Below are positions 41,601 through 49,987 of a stretch of DNA of 64,000 nt, piece after piece; position 1 is the first letter of the stretch; each line of letters begins with the position of its first letter. The DNA lies in the NCBI RefSeq assembly GCF_963678635.1, contig NC_087071.1, positions 26,395,378 through 26,459,377 of the forward strand, written 5' to 3'. A model generated the notes under the pieces. It made no database searches. It was not told where the DNA came from and was given only the letters and a program-made list of their open reading frames with translations. The DNA comes from Symsagittifera roscoffensis (lineage: Eukaryota > Xenacoelomorpha > Acoela > Convolutidae). Made by a program: the position numbers and the translations under genes.

Positions 41601-44600
41601 GTGATTGCATAAAAACATCGTCTAAATAGGTGATTGCGTTTTTCTTGAGTATTAGTGGTCTAAAAATTTTGCTCATAAAGGCTGAAAATGCTGCTGGTCC
41701 TATGGATATTCCATAGAATAAGCGGTTGAATTCATATTGTTGGTTTCCGATAACAAATTGTGTTAAACGTCGTGATTGTTCATCTAGTGGCATTTGATTG
41801 TATGCACTATTCATGTCGGCGGTTGTGAAGTATTTGCCGTTTATTTTTGTTAAAATAACTTGTATTGGTTCAATGGGCCAATTACATTTTGATTCATCTA
41901 TGAGTGAATTGAGGTATCTAGCATCGAGAACGATTTTTAACGATTCTCCTTTAGCTAGAATGATAACGGGGTTGATGAATGTGTTGCCTTTTGGTTGTTC
42001 TTCTTTATTAACCGGTGATATAATGTTGTATTGCTCTAAAATATCGAGTAATCTGTTTACTTTATCATGTAAGTGAATTGGTACTTTACTTGCTCTTTGT
42101 TTTTTGAAAACTGCGTCTGGTTTTAATGGGAGATGTAGTGATGAACTGATTTTGCCAACATCGAATTTTGATGTTGCATAGACTGATGAATATTGAATTA
42201 GCTGTTTGGCTAACTTTTCAAATTCGTCTTGTGTTATTTGTGAATGTTGGAAATTAAACATTGTTAAAAATTTCTGTTGGTCCTCTGTGTAGTTACTGAT
42301 GTTGAATGTAGGTTTGAAATATGGAGTTTTTGTGAAATAATCCGTATTTCTGTTTTCGTTACTTATTATATTATTTATAGATAATTCTTCATTAAGAATT
42401 GTAGATTGGCAAATATCTAGTAATTGGAGTATATTATTTACGCGATAGGCTTTTTCGTGTATTGGTGATATTGTTGCGTTGGTTTCACAATATCCTAAAA
42501 GTCCTAATGGTAATGTTACTTGGTAAGGTGTGTTGTTATAGACATGTAAGGAGATGATATCTGAATTCGAATTTTTCAAATATTTTATTGAAGAGATTGT
42601 GATTTTGAAAAATTTATGAATCGGTTTGAATTCAAAATCTGACATATAAAATTTTTGTTTGTTTTGTGCTTTATCATATTGGTGAACTTGTTTGATTGAA
42701 AAATTATAGATGTTTCCTGATAGTGGTTTCAGGTGTTTTCTTTGTTGGTTAAATATCGGATAAAATTTTGAAAAGAATGGTGGTTGTTTATTCAATCTTT
42801 GAAAAAATGTTAAGGATGTTTCTTTTGTTTTTGTATATTTATCTTTGATTAATATTTTACTATTTAGTATGTTAATTGTTGGTATATACTTTGAAATAAA
42901 TGGTATTCCAATGATATTATATTTAATATCGGTGATATGGAATATTTGTTTAAATGGCTTATTTAAAATTTTACTTTGTTCCATTGTTCTGGTAGGGAGG
43001 AGAAATAATTGGATTTTTCCGTAGTTTATCAATGTTGATCCTTGTGCTGTCGCTAGTTTGCTGGAGGTTTCAAGAGGTGTTAGCTTTGGGTGTAAGATTT
43101 TTATTTCATTCCATGTGGGAATGTTTATTATGTTTGATTCTGCTCCTGAATCAATTAAAAAATCTATTTCAAGGTCTGGTGGTTGAAATTCTTTATTTCT
43201 TGGGCTTTCTAAGAGAAATGGTATTGTCCAAATTTTTTCTTTGGGTTGTTCTTTTTGTATATTTTGATAAATGTGGTTTGTATTCAAGCATTTTGTTTTG
43301 GTATTTTTATTGGTTTGATTTGTAGTGTTTATCTCATTTGTTTCTTGTGTCGTTGGTGTGGAATTTATGGGTGTAGTGTAATGATTTTGAAGAATTTGTG
43401 CTTGATTTTCATATATATGTGATGGAAAGGGTTGTTCATATATGACAGATTCATAGTCATTTTCGACTTTTATCATATTGATATCAAGAGTGTTTTCAGT
43501 ATCACTTTCTGAATCTGATGATGTACAGTTTATTTGATTGAGTTGTAACGTATCAGTTACTGTGTCATCAATACCTGGAGGGTCTGATGTTGTTTCTGGG
43601 TTAGCTTGTACTTGATTGATTTGTCTTTGATGTTTAGGTGTACTGCTTCTGTGACGATTATTAGAGTTATTGTAGTGATTATTATTTCGGTGTGGTGATT
43701 GGGAATAATTTCGATAGCGATTATTATAACTTGGGTGTCGGTTTTGTGAATTATTTCGCGATCTGTTTTGGTAATTATTGTTTGGTCTGTTATAGTTCGA
43801 TCTATTATATGAGTTATTCCTTGATCGGTTGTTCGGGTAATTCTGGTTTCGGTTGTTTGAATAACTTCTGTTTCGATTATAGGAGTAGTTTCTATTCCTA
43901 TTGTATGATGAATTTCGTGATTGGTTGTTTGGATAATAGTTATTTCTTGATTGAGAATTAGATCTAGAAACAAATCGTTGTGTATTTGAATTTGATCTGG
44001 AGTAGTTATTTCGACTATTCGGTCTATTGTAGTGATTTTGTGATGAATTATACGTGTTTCTTCGTTCTGGTGATCTTCCTCTATAACTTGAGTTATATGG
44101 AGATTGATTTCTTGTATAGCTTGTATTGTTTGGGAGTGGTTTTCCTGAACTGTTGTTGCTGTATACATTTTTGTTTGGTAGGTTTTGATCTTTTTTCATG
44201 TATTGATAAAATGATTTATTTGGTTCTTTGTATTTTTGAGGTTTATTTTGACTATCTTGTTGTTTTTGTCTACATTTGGAAATACTATGTCCGTATCGTC
44301 GGCAATAATTACACCATTTTTTGAAAGATGGTTTGCCTTTAAAGTTCGGGTTCTTTTCGTAAATATTGAGTATTTCAGTGATTTTTTCAACGAGATCTGT
44401 TTCTGATTCTTGTATATTATTAATATTAGTGGGAGTCGTTTCAATTTTGTTAACGTATTGTAATTTCAGATTTTCCGTTTCTTCTAATTTCATTGTGATT
44501 TCTGCTTGTTCTAGTTTGTCTACTAGTTTTCTAAAATCTAAATCGGGTTCTCGAATTGAAGAAGGATGTGATGCTCTCTTTTTTATTGCTATTTTCCTTA

Positions 44601-46836
44601 ATTGTGGTGTTAAGGTCATCATTAAGATTTCTGTCATCTTAGTGTTTTTATAGTCATGTGTATTTAGTGAATATGCTTTTCGAACTAGTGTTTCGATTCT
44701 TACTGCTATTTGCTTGATGGTTTCGTTTGGTAATCTGCGAATTTCATTACATAAAACTCTTTGTTGTTGTTTGTTTCTTTCGGAGTCAAACATTTTTGAA
44801 AATTCTTGTGTAAATCTTTTCCAGTTTGATTTTATTTCTTGAGGTAGTACTGAAAACCATTTTTGGGCTGCGCCATCTAAGGTTGTTTGTATCAACGCTG
44901 TGCGTCGATGTATCCAGTTTTGATGTAGTGGCGTGTTAATTGGTTCAGGTCCAATATTTAAAATTAAATTTGCTGTTACTGCATTTAAGTAATCTTCTAC
45001 AGAGTATTCAAGGTCTGTTCCTGTGAAAACCATTAAGGGTTTATTTGATGTTATTGATGATCCACCCATAAGGTATGGATTCATTGTCATTTGTAATGAT
45101 TCAGCTGCATTTGGCATTTGAGAAAAATTTGAAAGTTGGTTTCTTGTTATTTCATGTTGTTGAAGATAATACGGGAGTGGTATTTCATTTTGCATTTGTG
45201 ATGGTTGATACGAGTGTGTAGTCATTGGATTTTGTTGTTGAATTGGTTGAAAAGATTGTATATTAATTGGATTTGGTTGTTGAATTGGTTGTTGATATTG
45301 TGCATCTATTGATTGTGGAGAAAAATTTCTATGGTTTGTACGTGTTTTCTGTATTCCTTGTCTACGATATTCTTGAGTATTTGGTGCAAATATATCTGGT
45401 TGTAAGAAATCTTCATCTGAGGATAAATAATCCATTTGATAAGATGTTTGTTTTTTATTTTTATTTTGTTGAAAAAATGGGTAATTTTCACTGCGATCCT
45501 GTGGAGGATTTGGTTGAAAATTTGTGGAATTATATTGGGCCGTTGGGTTATCCCAGTTTCGAGGTTTTGTATATTGATTAAAATTTCTTTGTGGTTTATA
45601 ATTTGTTTTTGATGGATGTGTATAATTATAATTATGGTCTGCAAAGTTGTTTCTAGTGAATGTTTTGCGTGTTTTTGATGGTATTGTCATGGGTTTGTAT
45701 GTTTGGTAATCCATATGTGAATATTTAGGGGCAACCGAAGGTTTAACGGTTGATTGTAAGGTTACCTGTGTTTGTGAAGGATTTGTATTTCTTGGTGTTG
45801 TTAAATTTGGGCGTATTGGTGAAATACTTTGTTGTGTAGTTGTTGTGTGTACAATTTCTTCATTTATGAAGTGTGATGGTGTCTGTATATCTTGTTGAGT
45901 AAGATTCCTAGTTCCATTGAGGTTTTCATTGTGTATGACTGTAGAGTTTAAACTATTATTTTGTGTATCGGGTAAAAATGTATTATAGTTTAATGGTGTT
46001 GCATCAATTGTTAATGGTATTACTCTTACATAATCTCTTATGTAAGATATTGTACCTATTGCTTGACTTGAGATTGATTGTGGAAAGTTTATAAATACGG
46101 GATGAGACCATTCGGGGTCCCAAACATAATCTGATTGTTCTGTGATAGCTGTATCATCGTTCGAGTTTTGGGGTCTAAAATTTTTTCTTGCTTGTGCAAT
46201 TAAATCAATATTGTGTGTAAAATAATCTATTATGAACCATGCTAAAATTTTTTGTAAATCGTGTTTGGTATGTTGTGAAACGTCGTCTTTCGTGAAATTT
46301 TCTTTAATGATGTTTAAATAACTAGAGAGTAGTGTGATTTCATGTCGTACTCTTAAATGTTTAGATGTTTCTGTCGGTGAGACATTTGTTAATGGGAGTT
46401 CATTTTCTAATATCGAAATATAACTATATATTAGTGCGAAAACTTCATTGGTGAAAATGGAGTTTGCTCTTTGTGAGTTATGGTATTGTATGCTTTTTAT
46501 ATATTCTGAAAAAACTTTTGAAAATTCTAAATCAAGGTCGTCTGTTTGAATAGTGTATGTTCTATTATTATGGTTTGGGGAAGTGAATTCTATAGAGTAG
46601 ATTCCATATTGTTGTGTTATGTTGCATATATCTTTTAGATAGTGATCTATGATTTGTCTTTTGATTTTTACATCGGGGAACTCTGTTTTACATGGACTGA
46701 TTCCGGGTTCAAATAAATTTACGAGTAAATTTTGACAAAATATGTGTTGTCCTCTATCAGTATCTGCATCTACTATAAAAGGAAAGATTTCATCATCATC
46801 TGGAGTTTCGTCACCTGGGGTGTGCGTTGAACTCAT
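38614..46836 (-). CDS. gag-pol: Gag-Pol polyprotein, single intact frame of 2,740 residues
   Basis: Gag and Pol share one frame. Residues 1-600 are polar and mostly unstructured, followed by a retrotransposon Gag domain (about 605-800) and a CX2CX4HX4C zinc knuckle at 842-855. An R/N/S/Y-rich repeat region follows (about 900-1,060). The aspartic protease has DSGA at 1,229-1,232. RT has FTTADMNSAYNQM and YLDD at 1,737-1,740. RNase H lies around 1,890-2,000 and ends ALPDTLSR. Integrase has an HHCC finger near 2,250-2,290 and catalytic D2321, D2381 and E2417, which is exact D,D35E spacing. A GPY-type module follows near 2,593. The domain order and ALPDTLSR and GPY features are Ty3/Gypsy hallmarks. 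The ATG at 46,836 overlaps ORF155 by 26 bp. No break is seen, so the protein should be functional. Its length is unusual even for fused Gag-Pol. Confidence 0.95.
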   Translation of the reverse strand: MSSTHTPGDETPDDDEIFPFIVDADTDRGQHIFCQNLLVNLFEPGISPCKTEFPDVKIKRQIIDHYLKDICNITQQYGIYSIEFTSPNHNNRTYTIQTDDLDLEFSKVFSEYIKSIQYHNSQRANSIFTNEVFALIYSYISILENELPLTNVSPTETSKHLRVRHEITLLSSYLNIIKENFTKDDVSQHTKHDLQKILAWFIIDYFTHNIDLIAQARKNFRPQNSNDDTAITEQSDYVWDPEWSHPVFINFPQSISSQAIGTISYIRDYVRVIPLTIDATPLNYNTFLPDTQNNSLNSTVIHNENLNGTRNLTQQDIQTPSHFINEEIVHTTTTQQSISPIRPNLTTPRNTNPSQTQVTLQSTVKPSVAPKYSHMDYQTYKPMTIPSKTRKTFTRNNFADHNYNYTHPSKTNYKPQRNFNQYTKPRNWDNPTAQYNSTNFQPNPPQDRSENYPFFQQNKNKKQTSYQMDYLSSDEDFLQPDIFAPNTQEYRRQGIQKTRTNHRNFSPQSIDAQYQQPIQQPNPINIQSFQPIQQQNPMTTHSYQPSQMQNEIPLPYYLQQHEITRNQLSNFSQMPNAAESLQMTMNPYLMGGSSITSNKPLMVFTGTDLEYSVEDYLNAVTANLILNIGPEPINTPLHQNWIHRRTALIQTTLDGAAQKWFSVLPQEIKSNWKRFTQEFSKMFDSERNKQQQRVLCNEIRRLPNETIKQIAVRIETLVRKAYSLNTHDYKNTKMTEILMMTLTPQLRKIAIKKRASHPSSIREPDLDFRKLVDKLEQAEITMKLEETENLKLQYVNKIETTPTNINNIQESETDLVEKITEILNIYEKNPNFKGKPSFKKWCNYCRRYGHSISKCRQKQQDSQNKPQKYKEPNKSFYQYMKKDQNLPNKNVYSNNSSGKPLPNNTSYTRNQSPYNSSYRGRSPERRNTYNSSQNHYNRPNSRNNYSRSNSNTQRFVSRSNSQSRNNYYPNNQSRNSSYNRNRNYSYNRNRSYSNNRNQNYPNNRSRNNSYNRSNYNRPNNNYQNRSRNNSQNRHPSYNNRYRNYSQSPHRNNNHYNNSNNRHRSSTPKHQRQINQVQANPETTSDPPGIDDTVTDTLQLNQINCTSSDSESDTENTLDINMIKVENDYESVIYEQPFPSHIYENQAQILQNHYTTPINSTPTTQETNEINTTNQTNKNTKTKCLNTNHIYQNIQKEQPKEKIWTIPFLLESPRNKEFQPPDLEIDFLIDSGAESNIINIPTWNEIKILHPKLTPLETSSKLATAQGSTLINYGKIQLFLLPTRTMEQSKILNKPFKQIFHITDIKYNIIGIPFISKYIPTINILNSKILIKDKYTKTKETSLTFFQRLNKQPPFFSKFYPIFNQQRKHLKPLSGNIYNFSIKQVHQYDKAQNKQKFYMSDFEFKPIHKFFKITISSIKYLKNSNSDIISLHVYNNTPYQVTLPLGLLGYCETNATISPIHEKAYRVNNILQLLDICQSTILNEELSINNIISNENRNTDYFTKTPYFKPTFNISNYTEDQQKFLTMFNFQHSQITQDEFEKLAKQLIQYSSVYATSKFDVGKISSSLHLPLKPDAVFKKQRASKVPIHLHDKVNRLLDILEQYNIISPVNKEEQPKGNTFINPVIILAKGESLKIVLDARYLNSLIDESKCNWPIEPIQVILTKINGKYFTTADMNSAYNQMPLDEQSRRLTQFVIGNQQYEFNRLFYGISIGPAAFSAFMSKIFRPLILKKNAITYLDDVFMQSQTKDEMFKVLETYHQILQNENLKAAPDKSHFFLTRVKFLGHNIERKTITPLKSRIDAIQKLQPPTNKKKIQEFLGMLNFLSKYVYKMQLYLRPFYNILRQQNNFEWNTEHQTRFEEIKKLLTEQISNTIPDPDQPFYAMCDASNFGIGAALLQSHNGTNKMNLISANSRLFTQAELRLSTLMRECTAIIYTLTEYEFLILGSKHPTVLFTDHKPIIFLFTQKSNPNHRVYRFQLILMKFPNLHIVWTAGKNLALPDTLSRNTPPELLTRKTTVEIPKNIKFYLAENETSPRLECKYAVKTDIEQSQINNLQHFPLYLDCQNNHYEVDLLGTSTFKPIPYSQWIKNNTQQKRTKQHLPKKDHFPLIEKEDLTDKINLSGPQTNDSKYTINQVFDLHDPLDTIPLSKLEIENIFLPPTETITISTLKQYQNLDPVIRQLKSWHKYKTKPIKADSTILGNKTLLRYFRKFNNTTINENTDLLEYNLNESTVPCLPISMILIAFNISHTQNIKGHSGSEKTYSNFIQNFYFPNAPIWIKVLCNDCIVCQLNKPYPNQKQIAQKQDFKGQSLYFNHRISFDTKGPISPSSEGNSYIMVIVDAFTHYVALNPVPHCNAYYAYTTLYEHWIAKFGLPEILVTDNGTEFINNEIITLCHLYNIKHKPRTSHAPWTNGLVEGMNRSLQEYLRCIINGNDTKYTEWSADVKLFPLAYNSQITTTLGMSPYEMVFNQKPRKPIMFPANSHKNAQGYCQPNKDSICYNLPLHTHDEDHFHHPQILKLASGTHTEWILNRDKKHNEIYQKITKKLLQRQNINEQINSRFTPASDLKIGTFVLIPNFNTQKGISKKLQPLRKGPYQIIAKPTDVTYKIIDSNKKEIVQHRNNLLPYYPKEYALRELTQLYSFTGLKIIQNEPHLKNTEQNDNPTENQNTKPIATKNNTQNHKESPKQRKNRKMTEQIIPQEEIDKSEHRKTTRLRNQPRKNYKMFIPQSKILKKVEFKK

Positions 46837-47278
46837 TTTTTCGTTCGATGACTGTTAATATGTAATTATTAATGTGTCGAATTGGTTGATTCCAGTTGTA
46901 TAGATGTACTGGTTTGTGTTTATACTGCTTTTTTATTCTTCTTTTTCCTCTTTGTGATGAATTTGAAGTTGTTTCTGAGTCAGAAAAATATAATTGATCG
47001 TGTTGTGGGTAATTTTTATCTATTGATTCTTTTAGTTTGTAGAGTTCGTCTAAACTGTTGGTTTCTGATTCTGAAAATGCGTTTCGATTTTTTGAAAATC
47101 TTTTTCGTGTTATTTGTCTTTGTTTAGTGATTATTTTTCTCTTTAGTGTTTGTCGTTTTGTTCGAATGTATCCAACTGTTTGTGTATGAGGTGTGATTAC
47201 AAGGTCGTATTTTTTGTTATCTATTTCACAATTGTGTAAAACGATTGTTTGTTTATTCCCTAGGTTTTTAAATGACAT
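46811..47278 (-). CDS. ORF155, small basic protein before gag
   Basis: 155 residues from an ATG at 47,278. It has two very basic stretches (TKRQTLKRKIITKQRQITRK and RGKRRIKKQYKHK) around an acidic, Ser-rich middle (FSESETNSLDE, YFSDSETTSNS). No membrane segment is evident. It overlaps the gag-pol start by 26 bp in another frame, so gag-pol may be reached by leaky scanning or reinitiation. The composition suggests nucleic-acid binding, but no family is recognised. The matching part of the second copy lies outside the window. Confidence 0.6.
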   Translation of the reverse strand: MSFKNLGNKQTIVLHNCEIDNKKYDLVITPHTQTVGYIRTKRQTLKRKIITKQRQITRKRFSKNRNAFSESETNSLDELYKLKESIDKNYPQHDQLYFSDSETTSNSSQRGKRRIKKQYKHKPVHLYNWNQPIRHINNYILTVIERKNEFNAHPR

Positions 47279-47794
47279 AAGGTTTAGGATGACGGGTGCA
47301 AAAGGTTGTTAAATGATTTCTATTTTCCTAAACTGTTAGTTCTTACGATTTTTTGGTTAGCTTAACCTGGGTCTATTTGTTTAGGGTTGGAGAGAAAAGT
47401 ATATCGATTCCGAAGAATGATTTTTACTTTCTCGTGACTAGTATAAGCTAAGGTGTTAACTTACTTAATCTTACTTAGGGGTAGTGATTGTGTTCAAGGG
47501 TTGGAGAATAGTAAATCGATCCACAAGATTCAGGTATAATTAGAACGCGAGTAGTTCGTTAGATACTATTTTAAACTTACTAAGTCTAAGATTTATCCTG
47601 GGTCTGGTAAGAGGGGGGATCAAGTGAAGGATGAATAACCGAAGTTCTTCACTGTTTATCCTAATTTGAATGATTAGTTTTGTTTAAAAATTTCTATTAG
47701 TCTTGGGTCTTTAGAAAGGGTTGGGTAGTGAATCGACGTTTGAGGTCGTTAGACACTAATTAAGTGGGTGGGGGAGAACAAAGTTGTTCTGTTT

Positions 47795-47879
47795 GATCCA
47801 AGGATAAGCCTTGATGATCAAATTTAAAATGTAATGAAGTAGAAAATGATTTAAGATCCAAGGATAAGCCTTGATGATC
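47795..47879 (-). repeat. Duplicated hairpin in the leader
   Basis: GATCCAAGGATAAGCCTTGA followed by TGATC occurs at 47,795-47,819 and 47,855-47,879, exactly 60 bp apart. Each copy can fold as CAAGG / loop / CCTTG flanked by GATC pairs. The exact duplication between less similar sequence suggests a structured RNA signal. Confidence 0.6.
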
Positions 47880-48510
47880 TGGTTTTAAAATTAAGTGACT
47901 TTAAGTTTTAATGAGGTTTTAAATTTGTGTAAAGGAAAGATTTAGTATTTTATGATATTAGTGAGTTGATGATTGCTGTTATGTTTTAGGTGATGAAGCT
48001 GGAACAACAGGATGATTTATGATTACTAACCATTTATTGTCATGCTACTAATTTTTATTTTTATTTTCCAATAAATATTTTTCAAACATGTTTTGTATAA
48101 TACTGCAGAATTTTAGGAAAACGATCTTAGATCTTTTTATCAATCGTTATTGTATAATATTAATTTTGTTTAGCGCCTGAAATGATTTTGAAGATTTACT
48201 TCAAGGTTTTATGTTTGCAAATGGAAATCTAAATTCATTGCAAGTAGTATTCGAAATATAAAAGTTTGTTCTGGCTTTTGCCGAACTATCATGTAACTAT
48301 ACGGCAAGTTTCTACTTTGTCGTATGTCGTCTTTGGTTCGATGTCTTCTTCCAATTCCGGGTAGTTCTATTATGGTTCGGAATATTGGCTCGGATCTATT
48401 GAGTCGGAGAGACATTTCAATTAAATTATTGTCGTATAACATTTTGTAAATGTTTTTGTCTAATTTCTAATCTAATTTTGGTTAATTCTAATCTAATAAG
48501 GTCTTGTTCG

Positions 48511-48528
48511 AGACTTATGGTCGCACCA
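48511..48528 (-). promoter_or_regulatory. Primer-binding site
   Basis: On the minus strand, 2 nt after the 5' LTR end (..ACTCA TC), the sequence TGGTGCGACCATAAGTCT begins with the TGG complementary to a tRNA CCA end. The position is right for minus-strand priming. I could not assign the tRNA. Confidence 0.6.
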
Positions 48529-48530
48529 GA

Positions 48531-48938
48531 TGAGTTAGGACTGGAGTGTAACTCATAGAGTAATTTCGGATAGGGTACACCGTCTGCTCGTCACGCTATC
48601 TTATTTTCGGCCGGATAGATTCGTGCAACTTCTTAGTCTAATACCGATCCTAATCTTACTCTTATACTATCTAGTCTCAGGTTGTTTAACTAGTCTCTGC
48701 TAGGCTCAATAGATCTAGGGTATACTGGTTTATTGCGGCTGCTGAAGTGCTCGGGAGAGTCCAACTAATTTCTAAGTTAAATTCAAATCTCTCTGGTGCT
48801 GAAATTACAAGTAACTTCAGCACTTACAAATAAGTGGGTTGTTAGTTAGATGGATCATGATTGGTTAATATTAAATACTTTACATTGGTAAAACATTTAA
48901 TTTATCCAATCATAAAATATAGTTTAGATCAGGTTCCA
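48531..48938 (-). repeat. 5' LTR of the intact retroelement
   Basis: 408 bp, identical by eye to 30,037-30,444. It drives transcription leftward. AATAAA lies at 48,734-48,729 on the minus strand. Its outer edge is 35 bp from the stop codon of the SLC16-like exon. Confidence 0.9.
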
Positions 48939-48973
48939 CTTAAAACATTTAGTGGCAAACATTTTCCCTCATC

Positions 48974-49215
48974 TTATCTGGAAATGTATGTTATGCTTGT
49001 TTTTTGGTCGACCGGGGGCGTGAAATGAATTAGACGGAGAAGTCGGGGAAGGAAGAAGATGATTGCAGCAATGGAAAAGAATATAGCACCTGCTGCGGGT
49101 GATCCGACTACGGCTGCCAGTCCGTGGAAAAGGAGCATGATTCCAAAGGAGTTGTTGAGGTACTCGATGCCAAAGATGTTGTCCAGGATGATAGTGCGCA
49201 GACACACGAACGTCG
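48974..49215 (-). CDS. Last exon of an SLC16-like (monocarboxylate) transporter
   Basis: On the minus strand TGTGTGTTTCAG (ending 49,216) is a good acceptor. The following frame reads LRTIILDNIFGIEYLNNSFG, then LLFHGLAAVVGSPAAGAIF, matching the pattern of the late transmembrane segments of SLC16/MCT carriers (L..L.NAFGL.LLFQG.A...G.P.AG). It continues FSIAAIIFFLPRLLRL as a final membrane helix and a short tail to TAA at 48,974. The loop usually found between AG.I. and the last helix seems absent, so a small deletion is possible. GC content is much higher than nearby DNA, as expected for a host exon. Upstream exons would lie to the right, but the assembly gap and repeats intervene. Confidence 0.6.
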
Positions 49216-49253
49216 CTGAAACACACAGCCCACAAAAATCAAACATGTCGAGT

Positions 49254-49283
49254 CGAGAGAGAGATAGAGAGAGAGAGAGAGAG
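49254..49283. repeat. GA microsatellite
   Basis: A run of GA dinucleotides with one TA interruption, followed by an A-run, about 35 bp upstream of the SLC16-like exon on the coding strand. Confidence 0.9.
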
Positions 49284-49787
49284 AAAAAAAAACCACACGC
49301 CCAGCCTCCAACACCAGGGTTGTGAGTTCGAACTTGGGTCCCACTTTTTTATCAACCGCGCCCTCGAGGTAGGAATGGCTACCGTAAACTGGATGGAACC
49401 ACCCTCGCCCACTCCCCCGCGTAAATGAAACATTTCCGTCATGCAGGCGCCAGGGGTCCGGAGTACATTTGAATAAAACCTATTTTGTCGCTAAGCAAAA
49501 ATTGGAAAGCTTCAAATATCGTAGTATGGCAGTTTTATGGCTTTGACCGTAATTGGAAAAACAACAATTTTCTCCATTTTTTTGTTGATTCATATGTACA
49601 AACAATGCTAGACCAAACTGTGCACTTGGCTGTGCACAAGGCTGGGCGACAATTCGTATCAAGCCATGATTCGTAACATTCGACAATTCAGGATTTCTGA
49701 TAGGGCGACTTTTTGTAACAGGCGACTATTCGTATCCAGCGACTATTTGTACACGATTCTCTTTGGTATTGAGCAATCAAAACAGTT
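49284..49787. other. Intron or intergenic DNA before the gap
   Basis: No gene recognised. GTTGTGAGTTCGAACTTGGG near 49,320 resembles a tRNA-type B box and may be part of a SINE. From about 49,645 to 49,755 a short repeat around GCGACTATTCGTA occurs about four times and runs towards the gap. Confidence 0.5.
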
Positions 49788-49987
49788 NNNNNNNNNNNNN
49801 NNNNNNNNNNNNNNNNNNNNNNNNNNNNNNNNNNNNNNNNNNNNNNNNNNNNNNNNNNNNNNNNNNNNNNNNNNNNNNNNNNNNNNNNNNNNNNNNNNNN
49901 NNNNNNNNNNNNNNNNNNNNNNNNNNNNNNNNNNNNNNNNNNNNNNNNNNNNNNNNNNNNNNNNNNNNNNNNNNNNNNNNNNNNNNN
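49788..49987. other. Assembly gap of 200 N
   Basis: Exactly 200 N, which is a conventional placeholder, so true distance and even adjacency are unknown. It may hide a tandem repeat, since repeated GCGACTATTCGTA-like words precede it. Confidence 1.

Larger units (their letters stand above)
47279..48530 (-). other. 5' leader of the retroelement
   Basis: 1.25 kb between the 5' LTR and ORF155 with no long frame. It contains the primer-binding site, two copies of a hairpin-forming 25-mer, and three loosely repeated blocks with AGGGTTGG followed by ATCGA about 20 bp on (47,383, 47,497, 47,717). Leaders of retroelements carry packaging and dimerisation signals, so these are candidates. Confidence 0.6.
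30037..48938 (-). mobile_element. 18.9-kb Ty3/Gypsy-type LTR retroelement with envelope and extra ORFs, intact copy
   Basis: Two 408-bp direct repeats (TGGAACC...ACTCA on the minus strand) enclose, in minus-strand order, a leader with primer-binding site, ORF155, Gag-Pol, two hydrophobic ORFs, ORF378, an envelope-like ORF, ORF597 and a 1.6-kb 3' region. Pol order is protease, RT, RNase H, integrase, as in Ty3/Gypsy elements and retroviruses. The LTRs look identical base for base, and the major frames are open, so the insertion is young. At 18.9 kb it is far larger than the usual 5-10 kb. No 4-6 bp target duplication is visible (CCGAG before, CTTAA after), which hints at recombination or an assembly join. 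Confidence 0.9.

Noticed and set aside
43557-44168. 203-codon minus frame rich in I, T and H
   Set aside because: It is a shifted frame over the R/N/S/Y repeat part of Gag-Pol, which is continuous in its own frame.
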